This document shows, one piece after another, positions 18,795-26,539 of a stretch of DNA of 64,000 nt. The translations under genes were made by a program, and so were the position numbers. The notes under the pieces were generated by a model. The model searched no databases. It was not told the DNA's origin and saw only the letters and a program-made list of their open reading frames with translations. The number at the start of each line of letters is the position of its first letter. Position 1 is the first letter of the stretch. Source of the stretch: JAUILH01 sp965230535. Lineage in GTDB: Bacteria > Bacteroidota > Bacteroidia > Flavobacteriales_D > JAUILH01. The stretch covers positions 1,116,001 to 1,180,000 of the forward strand of contig OZ246010.1 of NCBI GenBank assembly GCA_965230535.1. The letters run 5' to 3'.

Positions 18795-19100
18795 CTATTT
18801 CAGTATAAATTGGCTGTACTCTTCTATTAGTTCTTCATTTCTTTTCAGGTAAGACCATTTTCCGTGTCTGGTTGAAATCAGCAAACCACACTTTTCCATA
18901 TTCGTTAAATATGTTGAAATAGTGGATTGAGATAAACCTGATTTTTCCTGAATATAAGTGACGCAAACACCATCATCAAAATGCTTTAACGTTTCGTGTG
19001 GTGGAAAATGATCTTCCGGATCTTTCAGCCATTCCATAATCTGGAGTCTGGTCTGATTGGCTAAACATTTACCTATTTCAGTTGCGGTCTTTAAATTCAC
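18795..19100 (-). CDS. ArsR-family transcriptional repressor
   Basis: A 101-residue winged helix protein beginning at GTG 19100; no in-frame ATG lies upstream. LANQTRLQIMEWL is the family's first helix region and KSGLSQSTISTYLTNMEKCGLL the helix-turn-helix; the wing is ISTRHGKWSYLK. ArsR-type repressors leave DNA on binding metal or another ligand; the CVC-type metal site of classical ArsR is not present (VCVTYI sits in the loop before the HTH with one Cys, and a second Cys is in KCGLL), so the ligand is unknown. It heads a unit with GNAT and PPOX-like genes and is likely autoregulated through the palindrome at 19112-19127. Confidence 0.85.
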   Translation of the reverse strand: MNLKTATEIGKCLANQTRLQIMEWLKDPEDHFPPHETLKHFDDGVCVTYIQEKSGLSQSTISTYLTNMEKCGLLISTRHGKWSYLKRNEELIEEYSQFILK

Positions 19101-19111
19101 TTCACAAATAT

Positions 19112-19127
19112 ATCTATAATTCTCGAT
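19112..19127. promoter_or_regulatory. probable ArsR operator before the regulator's own gene
   Basis: Read leftward it is ATCGAGAATTATAGAT, a palindrome with half-sites ATCGAGAA and ATCTATAA, 12 bases before the GTG start. It matches the element at 18760-18775 at 14 of 16 positions. Confidence 0.55.
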
Positions 19128-19145
19128 ATATGGAAGTATGTATTC

Positions 19146-19817
19146 CTATGCCTGTAGGTAAAGTGCGTTCATTCCTACTCCAATGTCATAAATGTGCGGA
19201 GTCCAATTAGTATTCGATTTAGTCTTTATTTCTTTACCTGTATTCAAATAACTGTATTGTTTATATGAATCAGAAGAAGCAGGGATCTGCCAGAGTATTT
19301 CTTTCGCTTTGACTATTTTTAAATAACTGGTGGAGTAAAAGATGGCTTCTGGTCTTTTAATTTTAAGAATACAGTTGTCGGAAAATTTAATTGTCAAAAT
19401 GTTATTTTCAGAATTGAAGTTGATCGAATTCACTTCATGTCTTGTGTCCAACTCTCTACCTTCCCAATCTCCCCATATAGATACTGTAGTTCCATTATTA
19501 AATTTTGTCTTCTTTTCAAGAAACAGACTTGACAACTCATCAGGAGTTAATTTAAGTACACCGCTACCTGGTGTGGGTTCCAATTCATCTAAATCGTAAG
19601 TGGCATTATCCCCCGACATGGTAGCGATAACACCTCTTCTCCTCATGAAGTTAAAAAATGATCTACTTAAGAATAAACCCGGAACAAATACAAAAATTGC
19701 AGCAATAACATTGTAAGGTGCTTTAAGCTCAGAGTACAATCCCGCACTAAAAAATGCGAATACAAGAAAAGGAAGCAGAGCCTGAAAAAATGCTATTATG
19801 GTTCTTAGTACTTTCAT
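19146..19817 (-). CDS. hypothetical membrane protein
   Basis: A 223-residue protein with two N-terminal membrane helices (about 5-27 and 35-55) separated by a very short turn, followed by positively charged FMRRRG and a soluble domain of about 150 residues made mainly of beta strands (GTTVSIWGDWEGRELD, NILTIKFSDNCILKIKRPEA). This layout, two helices then a PH-like or YcxB-like beta domain, is common among unannotated Bacteroidota membrane proteins. No family can be assigned. It sits just upstream of the arsR operator in the same direction but with its own start. Confidence 0.6.
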   Translation of the reverse strand: MKVLRTIIAFFQALLPFLVFAFFSAGLYSELKAPYNVIAAIFVFVPGLFLSRSFFNFMRRRGVIATMSGDNATYDLDELEPTPGSGVLKLTPDELSSLFLEKKTKFNNGTTVSIWGDWEGRELDTRHEVNSINFNSENNILTIKFSDNCILKIKRPEAIFYSTSYLKIVKAKEILWQIPASSDSYKQYSYLNTGKEIKTKSNTNWTPHIYDIGVGMNALYLQA

Positions 19818-20121
19818 TGAATTTTAGATAATTCTTGTGATCGAATTTAACCTGAAAAAACAACAAAACTAGAAGCATGAGGCATAACGAACATAGGCCG
19901 AACCACTTTTAGCTGGATTTGAGCAAGTTAGATGGTTTTGAGAAAAAGTTATTTGAAGATAAGGTTCAGCTAAGAAGTCGCAAGAACATCTTTACTAAGT
20001 TTATTTTCTACGGTTAGGAATAGATTTCAAATCAAGGTCATCATCACAAACAACAACCCCCTTATGTTTTTAACGCCTGCGCTGAGTTCTTCGCCAAAGG
20101 CCACTACCACTGGTGAAAGTC
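19818..20121. other. 304-base intergenic stretch without a recognised gene
   Basis: Between a leftward membrane-protein gene and the 3' end of the leftward NmrA-like gene. I see no open frame above 35 codons, no RNA gene, no strong hairpin and no repeat. Promoter sequences for the membrane-protein gene presumably lie near its right end. Confidence 0.5.
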
Positions 20122-21015
20122 TTAGGTATTGTTAGTCACAGTATGCGTTTCCAGCATAAAGTTTTCAATGTTGTGAACTGGCTCGCCTAGCTCTTTCCAG
20201 GTTTGTTCTGCTCTGAATTCTTCTTTAAAGTTGGAGAAAAAGGCCCCTAGTTGTGCAGCAAAACGCGCTTCTTTATTAAAGAGCCCGATTATCTTGAGTA
20301 ACCAGATTGGAGACATTTGAACTTTTAGCTTTGGGGAATGGGTGGCAGCATATCGTGTGAGCGCATCTTCAAAAGAAATGGCCTCTTTACCTTGCATAAT
20401 GTAGTCCTTGGTCAGTCCATGGTCTGATTTAATAACCCCATTAGCAACCATTCGTCCAAGGTCTTTACCTGCCAACCAATACATTGGATTATGAATGGGT
20501 TTAAAACCTTGAAGGCTGTCTCCTTTTCTCATGGCAAATTCAAGAGTATCCATAATCCAGGAGCAATGAAAGAAAGTACAAGGAATACCAGATTCTTTTA
20601 AAAGACGATATCCTTTTTGTCTTATTGTGTTAGGGAAGAAGTCTGCGCCTTGAGCGAATTCCGGAAATGCAGCCGTTACTGCTGAAACATGAAAGATTCG
20701 ACCAATGTTCTTCTCTTTGGCAACGGTTATTACATTTTTGACTCCGTCAATTTCAGGCTGAAACGTGGCCTTTTCATCTTTAGTTGATAGGTTTAAAAAG
20801 ATGGCGTCAACTCCATCAACTAATGTTCTCAAACGATCGAGATTGCTCAAATCGCCTTCAAGAATTTCGATCTCGGATGGAAAATCGGTTAGTCGATTGA
20901 TTTTCTCTCTATTTCTGACCAGAGCCTTAATATGAATTCCTTCTTTTATCAATTCTCTGTAAGTAAAAGGTGCCAAATTACCAGTTACTCCAATAAATGC
21001 TATTTTCTTAATCAT
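20122..21015 (-). CDS. NmrA-like NAD(P)-binding oxidoreductase
   Basis: The start is ATG 21015 (297 residues); the 14 codons before it look non-coding. The Rossmann glycine motif GVTGNLA is at residues 9-15, followed by KALVRN, the NADP-preferring strand with Arg, and EILEGDLSNLDRL and AIFLNLST. This is the atypical short-chain dehydrogenase (NmrA/QorB-like) group, which acts as redox sensor or quinone reductase. It diverges from an HxlR regulator with 104 bases between their starts and two matching palindromes in the gap, the standard arrangement for a regulator and its target. Confidence 0.85.
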   Translation of the reverse strand: MIKKIAFIGVTGNLAPFTYRELIKEGIHIKALVRNREKINRLTDFPSEIEILEGDLSNLDRLRTLVDGVDAIFLNLSTKDEKATFQPEIDGVKNVITVAKEKNIGRIFHVSAVTAAFPEFAQGADFFPNTIRQKGYRLLKESGIPCTFFHCSWIMDTLEFAMRKGDSLQGFKPIHNPMYWLAGKDLGRMVANGVIKSDHGLTKDYIMQGKEAISFEDALTRYAATHSPKLKVQMSPIWLLKIIGLFNKEARFAAQLGAFFSNFKEEFRAEQTWKELGEPVHNIENFMLETHTVTNNT

Positions 21016-21048
21016 TGTGTAGAATTTTTCTTCAAAACTACTACCTTT

Positions 21049-21065
21049 ACTATACATTATATAGT
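21049..21065. promoter_or_regulatory. palindrome 1, probable HxlR operator
   Basis: ACTATACATTATATAGT: arms ACTATA/TATAGT around a short centre. It lies 34 bases from the NmrA-like start and shares its arms with palindrome 2. Confidence 0.55.
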
Positions 21066-21083
21066 CAATTACTATTAAATAGT

Positions 21084-21101
21084 ACTATACATTTGTATAG
21101 T
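21084..21101. promoter_or_regulatory. palindrome 2, probable HxlR operator
   Basis: ACTATACATTTGTATAGT: perfect seven-base arms (ACTATAC/GTATAGT) around ATTT. It is 35 bases from palindrome 1 (start to start, about three and a third helical turns), 18 bases before the HxlR ATG. Confidence 0.6.
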
Positions 21102-21119
21102 GAAATAAAGACTCATATT

Positions 21120-21494
21120 ATGAACTTCAATAATATTCTAAACTGTCCGGCAAGTACTGTTTTAGCCTTAAATGACTGCTTAACTGTAATGAACGGAAAG
21201 TGGAAGGCACCTATCATTGGGACCTTGTTATCTGGTCCGAAACGCTTTAAAGATTTGGAAAATGTGATTACGAAGATCTCACCAAGAATGCTTTCAAAGG
21301 AGCTTAAAGAGTTAGAATTGAACAATATTGTTCGAAGAAAAATTTATGATTCAAGGCCAGTTCGAATAGAATATGAGCTCACTGAATCGGGCTTCATGTT
21401 GAAACCAATTTTTGGAGCCATGGTAGAATGGGGGCTTCAACACAGAGCAGAGGTCTTTGGGCAACCCGAACAGGAAATTGAGCAAAGATCGTAA
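21120..21494 (+). CDS. HxlR-family transcriptional regulator
   Basis: The start is ATG 21120 (124 residues); the longer frame from a GTG at 21015 would overlap the palindromes. NCPAST near the N-terminus carries the conserved family cysteine (Cys9), followed by GKWKAPII and the winged helix FKDLENVITKISPRMLSKELKELE. In relatives such as HypR, YodB and QorR this cysteine senses oxidants or quinones. It probably controls itself and the divergent NmrA-like oxidoreductase through the two palindromes. Confidence 0.9.
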   Translation: MNFNNILNCPASTVLALNDCLTVMNGKWKAPIIGTLLSGPKRFKDLENVITKISPRMLSKELKELELNNIVRRKIYDSRPVRIEYELTESGFMLKPIFGAMVEWGLQHRAEVFGQPEQEIEQRS

Positions 21495-21528
21495 GTAACT
21501 GGTGTATGGAGACCGTTCCATAGCGGTT

Positions 21529-21545
21529 GTGGGGCATACTGGATT
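21529..21545 (+). repeat. 17-base near-copy of the tRNA-Val 3' end
   Basis: GTGGGGCATACTGGATT matches the 3' end of the tRNA-Val gene (21704-21720, same strand) at 16 of 17 positions. The copies lie 175 bases apart in direct orientation. This is the pattern left by site-specific integration into a tRNA 3' end, but no integrase is present between them. Confidence 0.4.
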
Positions 21546-21584
21546 ATCCTATGATCCATTCGTCTCCAAATTCCGCTGCAATGC

Positions 21585-21611
21585 AAATCTTGTAAAGCAA
21601 GATTTATTTTT
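21585..21611 (+). terminator. possible terminator downstream of the HxlR gene
   Basis: AAATCTTG (21585-21592) pairs with CAAGATTT (21598-21605) around TAAAG, followed by ATTTTTG. The stem is AT-rich and the T-run interrupted, so it is weak. Confidence 0.4.
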
Positions 21612-21660
21612 GTTTGTTAATTCCCTCGCTGAAATAAATTTCGCTCGGTTCTTTACAAAC

Positions 21661-21688
21661 AAAAAACCTTTGGCTAAGCCAAAGGTTT
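21661..21688 (-). terminator. rho-independent terminator after tRNA-Val
   Basis: AAACCTTTGGC (21664-21674) and GCCAAAGGTTT (21678-21688) form a perfect 11-base stem with a three-base loop; read leftward it is followed by a run of T. It lies 16 bases past the tRNA 3' end. Confidence 0.85.
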
Positions 21689-21704
21689 GCATTGAGACTA
21701 TCCG

Positions 21705-21779
21705 TGAGGCATACTGGATTCGAACCAGTGACCCCTACCCTGTCAAGGTAGTGCTCTGAACCAACTGAGCTAATGCCTC
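21705..21779 (-). tRNA. tRNA-Val (anticodon GAC)
   Basis: The leftward strand folds as a complete cloverleaf: acceptor GAGGCAT/ATGCCTC, D arm GCTC/GAGC, anticodon stem CTACC/GGTAG with loop TTGACAG (anticodon GAC, reading GUC), T arm ACTGG/CCAGT with loop TTCGAAT and discriminator A. CCA is not encoded. A terminator follows. Confidence 0.95.
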
Positions 21780-21870
21780 ATGACGCAAATATCAGCATTT
21801 TTTGTTTTTCATCCGTCTAAAATTAGCTTCAGGTTTAATCAAATTCTCTACCTTCACTTTCAGAGTTTGT

Positions 21871-23010
21871 ATGACTTTGATACTGCGCATCATATTAAGC
21901 ACCTTTGTTCTCTTCTTTGGACTTACAGGAACTTCCCAAAATTTGTCTTTGGTGAGTCCTTTGGTTTCTAGTGTACATGAGACTTCCGGTTTGATTATGG
22001 TCGACGGAAAATTAATTACACACAACGATTCAGGAGGGGATCCCTTTTTGTATGAAATAGATTCTCTCACGGGCAATGTAAGCAGAACAGTTGTGGTAGC
22101 CAATGCTTTCAATACAGATTGGGAAGACATCACAGCGGACAATGACTTTATTTACATTGGAGATTTCGGGAATAATTCAGGATCAAGAACGGACCTTAAG
22201 TTATTCAGAGTAGCCATTTCTGATTATTTGAGCACACCCAACGACACGGTTTATGCTGATACTACTTTTATCAGTTATGCAGATCAAACAGATTTTACGC
22301 CAAGCTCGTTTCAAACCAATTATGATGCAGAAGCTTTGATTGCTTATGGGGACAGTCTTTATCTGTTCTCAAAAAACTGGGGAAACGGAAAGTCTTACAT
22401 CTATACCATCCCAAAAATTCCCGGCACTTATTCTCTTGTGAAAAAAGACAGCATTGATTCTCAAGGTCAGATTACAGGTGCTACTTACAATGCGTTTAAC
22501 AACAGCATTATGCTCACAGGCTACTCAGGGCTGAATCCATTTGTTCTTCAAATCAGTCAGTTTACCGGAGACGGTTTTGCCAATGGACACATTGTCAAGC
22601 AAAGCATCACACCTCCCGGCGGATACAGCTATCAAATAGAAAGTATCATCTGCCACAAGTTAGATTATTACTACCTGACAGCTGAAGACAATTTTGCCGG
22701 AAACGCAGGTTTGTTCAGTCTGGAAGCTCGTTTTTTAAGTATTGATAAGTCAAAGGATGACATTCAATTGAGTTTGTTTCCCAATCCTTGTCATGGCCAG
22801 GTGAACATTCAGTTTAATACAAGCATTGAGGAGCAACTCCAGCTCGATATATTCACTCTTGATGGAAAGATGGTTCAGAGTCACAATATTCAAACTCAAG
22901 CAAACCAAAAAGCTGTTGAGTTAAATCTACAAGATCTGTCTGGAGGAAGTTATATGGTCCGTGTCCATTCTGAAAATCGGGAAGCCATGGTTCATCTTGT
23001 AGTTCGATAG
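21871..23010 (+). CDS. secreted beta-propeller (SdiA-regulated-like) with T9SS sorting domain
   Basis: The start is ATG 21871 (379 residues), giving a clean signal peptide ending GTSQ; the longer frame from 21802 runs into it from non-coding sequence. The body is a propeller with motifs such as HETSGLIMVDGKLITHNDSG and DWEDITADNDFIYIGDFGNN, which are typical of the esterase-like/SdiA-regulated group. The last 75 residues (LSLFPNPCHGQVNI ... GGSYMVRVHSEN) form a type-A T9SS sorting domain, so the protein should be on the cell surface. The promoter region overlaps the end of the divergent tRNA. Substrate unknown. Confidence 0.8.
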   Translation: MTLILRIILSTFVLFFGLTGTSQNLSLVSPLVSSVHETSGLIMVDGKLITHNDSGGDPFLYEIDSLTGNVSRTVVVANAFNTDWEDITADNDFIYIGDFGNNSGSRTDLKLFRVAISDYLSTPNDTVYADTTFISYADQTDFTPSSFQTNYDAEALIAYGDSLYLFSKNWGNGKSYIYTIPKIPGTYSLVKKDSIDSQGQITGATYNAFNNSIMLTGYSGLNPFVLQISQFTGDGFANGHIVKQSITPPGGYSYQIESIICHKLDYYYLTAEDNFAGNAGLFSLEARFLSIDKSKDDIQLSLFPNPCHGQVNIQFNTSIEEQLQLDIFTLDGKMVQSHNIQTQANQKAVELNLQDLSGGSYMVRVHSENREAMVHLVVR

Positions 23011-23063
23011 TCTCGCACAAAAAGATGACATATTTATATACATTAGTATAAATTTACCAAACC

Positions 23064-23780
23064 ATGAACCGAGAAGAAGCCAGGCGCAAGATCATAGAGC
23101 AAAAGAAAGAAATTCTCAGAAGGCAAAAAGCAGAACTTGAAAGAAAAGCGGAACTCTTTAAAAAATGGCCAGGAAAGGTTCTTAAGATCACTGCCATTTT
23201 ATTGGTTGTTTTTAGCGTAACGCTTATTATTGATAGCTTTTTGAAGCCTACCTATAAGGAATATGAAATCCATGATGCTGAATATGAAATTTATGATGTG
23301 ATTTCGAGAGACGGTTACGGCATACATGCCAAATACTTTCATGTATACCTTGATGAGGAAAAGGATTTTCAAGTGTTCATATACATGTACGAATATTACC
23401 TGGCTAAGTATAAAAATGTTGTTGAAATTGGTTCCACTCCCATCTTCAGAACGCCCAGAAGATTCAGAGTTGGTTTCGATGACATGGTTATTGACAAATC
23501 TCTGGAATTTGATGTTGGGCTGCGCAGAGGACTTCCCATATTCTTCATTATTCTTGGCTCGACCTTTCTTCTAATGAATTTTAAACACAACTCTCAAACT
23601 CTGGCCTTTGGTCATTTGAGTTTTGTCCTACTGCCCGTTTCGTTAATCATTGTACTCGTGCTCTCTTTAAGTTGTTTTTCTCCCAGCGGACAGTATACGA
23701 TGGATATCAGCGAGCTCCATCCTAAAAATCGAGAACAAATCGATGAGGTTAAGGCGCTGAGTGGCATCAGAAATGAATAA
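23064..23780 (+). CDS. hypothetical membrane protein with N-terminal coiled coil
   Basis: A 238-residue protein. The first 35 residues are a highly charged helix (REEARRKIIEQKKEIL) likely to form a coiled coil. Helices are predicted at about 39-58, 155-173 and 182-205. Between helix one and two lies a globular stretch of about 95 residues with many aromatic and acidic residues (YEIHDAEYEIYDVI). No family recognised. It follows the propeller gene by 53 bases and ends seven bases before the convergent propeller-LytTR gene. Confidence 0.65.
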   Translation: MNREEARRKIIEQKKEILRRQKAELERKAELFKKWPGKVLKITAILLVVFSVTLIIDSFLKPTYKEYEIHDAEYEIYDVISRDGYGIHAKYFHVYLDEEKDFQVFIYMYEYYLAKYKNVVEIGSTPIFRTPRRFRVGFDDMVIDKSLEFDVGLRRGLPIFFIILGSTFLLMNFKHNSQTLAFGHLSFVLLPVSLIIVLVLSLSCFSPSGQYTMDISELHPKNREQIDEVKALSGIRNE

Positions 23781-23787
23781 CAGCCTT

Positions 23788-26379
23788 CTAACGAATAAGG
23801 TAACGCTGTTTTAAGCGCTTAGCTTCCGTTTTATATGCCCTTCCTATCGGTATTTTTTCTCCTTTAACGAATAGGTGATCGGTATGAAAGGCTTCAATGA
23901 AATCAATATTGACCACGTGTGATTGATGGACTCTGTAAAAATTCTGATTTTTAATATTTAGCTGCTTAATCATATTCTTCATGGTATTCTTAGTCAGAAT
24001 TCTTTTCTCACTAAGGTGCACTCTAACATAATCTTTTGCTCCCTCAACACGAATGATTTCATTAATAGGGAGCTTAACTTGAGTTCCATCATGACTATTC
24101 TTGATTAAAATTGTATGCTGCCTCTTCAACTTCCTTATGAATAGCAATAAAATATCTCTGACTATATCGCGATTGTAAACCAAAATTTTTATCCTGAAAA
24201 ACAGGTATATCAATCCGAGCACGAGCATTCCAACCAGAATCCTGAACCAAATCGTTTGCCAAAATGGTGGATGTATCACAATTTCCAAGGTGGTTAAAGT
24301 GGAATTTGGAACTCTTTCGCCGTTTGTAGAATACGCCTCAAACTTATAGCGTCCCGGCTCAAGATTTAATAAAGAAACTACTCCATTCGATGAATATGAC
24401 CAGTCTGATCCATTGATTCTGTATGCGAACTCAGGAGAATTACGGTAAGAAAAGCCAGATAACACTACTTTTAACCTTTTTACACCATGGTCCAAGTCAA
24501 TTACTTTGTTCTTTGGGTTTATTTTTTTTCCATCATTTTCAATAAACTGAATGACTGTCTTCTTAACACTAGTTGGGAATTTAGTCTCGGGAAAACTGAA
24601 GTGAATGATTCCATGATCACTTGACAACCAGATGTTATCTCTGGAATCAAAAAAAATATCATTGATGCTACCTGATGGCAAACCGTCCCTGTCGCTCAAA
24701 GATTGTACAATAGCTTTTTCATTCTTAAAATTCAGTACAGAAACGCCTTCCTGTGTAGCTATCCATAGTTCGCTTTTTGTACGGCCTCCTGAGTTATTAC
24801 AAAAGTCACTGATTAACCCTGATGACTTATCAGCATGATACGTGCATTGAGCATCTTTAAAAATGTATATCCCCTGTCCTAATGTGCAAACAATTATCAT
24901 TTGCTCGTACTCCCGAATACTAGATATCCTTACGTTCGAAATAAGTTCTTTTACTGTACCATTTTCCTTTAAAAAGAGTCCGTAAGAGCATCCCAGCCAA
25001 ATTCGGTTGAAGGACTCAACAAAAAATGAAGTTACATCTCCTTGAAAAATACGATTAGAAACATATTCGGGCCGAATAAGTCCTGTCATGGTTGAATCCT
25101 TAGTTGAAAAACTTTTAATGGTTTCAACATCTGTAAGATACAACCCAGATGTTCTCGAAAAATAGATACTATCGCCCTTTTTTTGCACCTCTCTTGTTGG
25201 GAGTTTGGAATAGTTTTCCTCCTCATTCCTGTTCCATAATACACCTTCATTGGAAAACGCTAAAAACTCCTCCCTATCACTCCAGACATAATGTACTTTG
25301 GATTTTAGACTGGTGCTTGTAATTCCTCTGTACACAACTGAATCAATCTTTTTAAGATCCGCATAACGCCCGTTTTCCATACCACAATACACGCCTTCAT
25401 CGATTTCATCTTGAAAAAAATCCTCAAACCGAAATTCTGGATAATACACAGAAGTATAGGTATTGCGCAGAAACAAGCTTCCCCCATTCAGGGTCGAGAT
25501 CCAAATAGACCCTTCATGGTCATATATCACATTGGAAATACTATAATTTTCGAACAAAGGTCTTGTTATTTGTTTCGCTCTATTATACCTGTATACACCT
25601 TTGTTAGTGCCCAGTAGAAAGTCTCCTTTATAGTTGTTCGTGATAAGCTGAATTTTCTTACCCCCCTCTAAAGTGATAGAGTCTGCTAGCTGATAATTAT
25701 CAAGATTATAATGATACAATTTGGATTCAAAGCCTATCAGTAAATGTTTACCCACAACACATGCTCTTGAAAAGACTTTGGAGCGGTGCTTAAATACCCT
25801 CTTAAACTGCTCCCTCTCATTATCAAATACATGCACATAACTCCCGGCAATTGCGTACAAATCATCCTCATAACCAAACAAATAAGAGACTGACTCGGTG
25901 GATTCCGATTTCAGTTTATGCCTCTTAACGGTATTATCAGATCTTATTTCAATAACAGAAGACTCTCCTCCAAAAAAGACGTTTCCTTTATATTCTTTGA
26001 AAGCATAGTGAAAAGACTCCTGTTTTATATCAGCAAGAAATTTACTGTTGCCTGAGGAATAAATCTTCCCATCCTTGAAGTAAGATAAGGTTCCATTTCC
26101 ACAGACAAACCATATCCTATTCCGACTATCCTCATGTATTTGGAATACCTCAATATCAGAAAGCCCTTCTTTTAAACTATATTTTTCCCATAGTATTCCA
26201 TCAAATCTGGCTACACCAAAATCTGTTGCAAACCAAATGTACCCCTTACTGTCTTGTTTTATGCTATAAACTTTATTACTGGGAAGGCCATTGGTCATCG
26301 AATAGTTTTTATATACAGGATTCTGCCCTGAAACCTGATAAACTACCAGTGTAAAAAAAAGCAAGAATCGCCAGACCAT
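23788..26379 (-). CDS. membrane-bound one-component regulator: periplasmic propeller + LytTR
   Basis: Start ATG 26379 (863 residues) with signal peptide-like MVWRFLLFFTLVVYQVSGQ. Residues 20-610 carry two-component-regulator propeller repeats (GYIWFATDFGVARFDG, GSIWISTLNGGS and similar), followed by a Y_Y_Y domain at about 630-700, one membrane helix at 710-732 and a cytoplasmic LytTR DNA-binding domain at 757-863 (RVEGAKDYVRVHLSEKRIL, FYRVHQSHVVNIDFI). There is no histidine-kinase or receiver domain, so an external signal should act directly on DNA binding. It is divergent from the metalloprotease gene at 26540 with 160 bases between, an obvious candidate target. Confidence 0.88.
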   Translation of the reverse strand: MVWRFLLFFTLVVYQVSGQNPVYKNYSMTNGLPSNKVYSIKQDSKGYIWFATDFGVARFDGILWEKYSLKEGLSDIEVFQIHEDSRNRIWFVCGNGTLSYFKDGKIYSSGNSKFLADIKQESFHYAFKEYKGNVFFGGESSVIEIRSDNTVKRHKLKSESTESVSYLFGYEDDLYAIAGSYVHVFDNEREQFKRVFKHRSKVFSRACVVGKHLLIGFESKLYHYNLDNYQLADSITLEGGKKIQLITNNYKGDFLLGTNKGVYRYNRAKQITRPLFENYSISNVIYDHEGSIWISTLNGGSLFLRNTYTSVYYPEFRFEDFFQDEIDEGVYCGMENGRYADLKKIDSVVYRGITSTSLKSKVHYVWSDREEFLAFSNEGVLWNRNEEENYSKLPTREVQKKGDSIYFSRTSGLYLTDVETIKSFSTKDSTMTGLIRPEYVSNRIFQGDVTSFFVESFNRIWLGCSYGLFLKENGTVKELISNVRISSIREYEQMIIVCTLGQGIYIFKDAQCTYHADKSSGLISDFCNNSGGRTKSELWIATQEGVSVLNFKNEKAIVQSLSDRDGLPSGSINDIFFDSRDNIWLSSDHGIIHFSFPETKFPTSVKKTVIQFIENDGKKINPKNKVIDLDHGVKRLKVVLSGFSYRNSPEFAYRINGSDWSYSSNGVVSLLNLEPGRYKFEAYSTNGERVPNSTLTTLEIVIHPPFWQTIWFRILVGMLVLGLIYLFFRIKILVYNRDIVRDILLLFIRKLKRQHTILIKNSHDGTQVKLPINEIIRVEGAKDYVRVHLSEKRILTKNTMKNMIKQLNIKNQNFYRVHQSHVVNIDFIEAFHTDHLFVKGEKIPIGRAYKTEAKRLKQRYLIR

Positions 26380-26513
26380 ATTCAAAAGTATAAAGATTCA
26401 ATAAGACTTTATTTGTCTGCACATGTTGATTGTCTTGATTATCATGTCGATTGTCTATTAACCCCTATTTGAAAGGCTTTTGAGTAGATCTCACATTAGA
26501 TTTGAATTATAAA

Positions 26514-26521
26514 TATCTTTG
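26514..26521 (+). promoter_or_regulatory. putative -7 element before the metalloprotease gene
   Basis: TATCTTTG matches the TAnnTTTG -7 box of Bacteroidota exactly. No well-spaced TTTG -33 was found. Its position would put the 5' end close to 26528, which favours ATG 26540 as the start. Confidence 0.35.
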
Positions 26522-26539
26522 TTTGCTATGGCAAATATT

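Noticed and set aside
21607..21665. A long AT-rich inverted repeat (TTTTTGTTTGT ... ACAAACAAAAA)
   Set aside because: The arms are far apart and simple in sequence; the inner region has only partial pairing, so it is not called a mobile-element end.
21502..21759. An 85-codon rightward open frame
   Set aside because: It covers the tRNA-Val gene and its terminator on the opposite strand; no domain or signal features.
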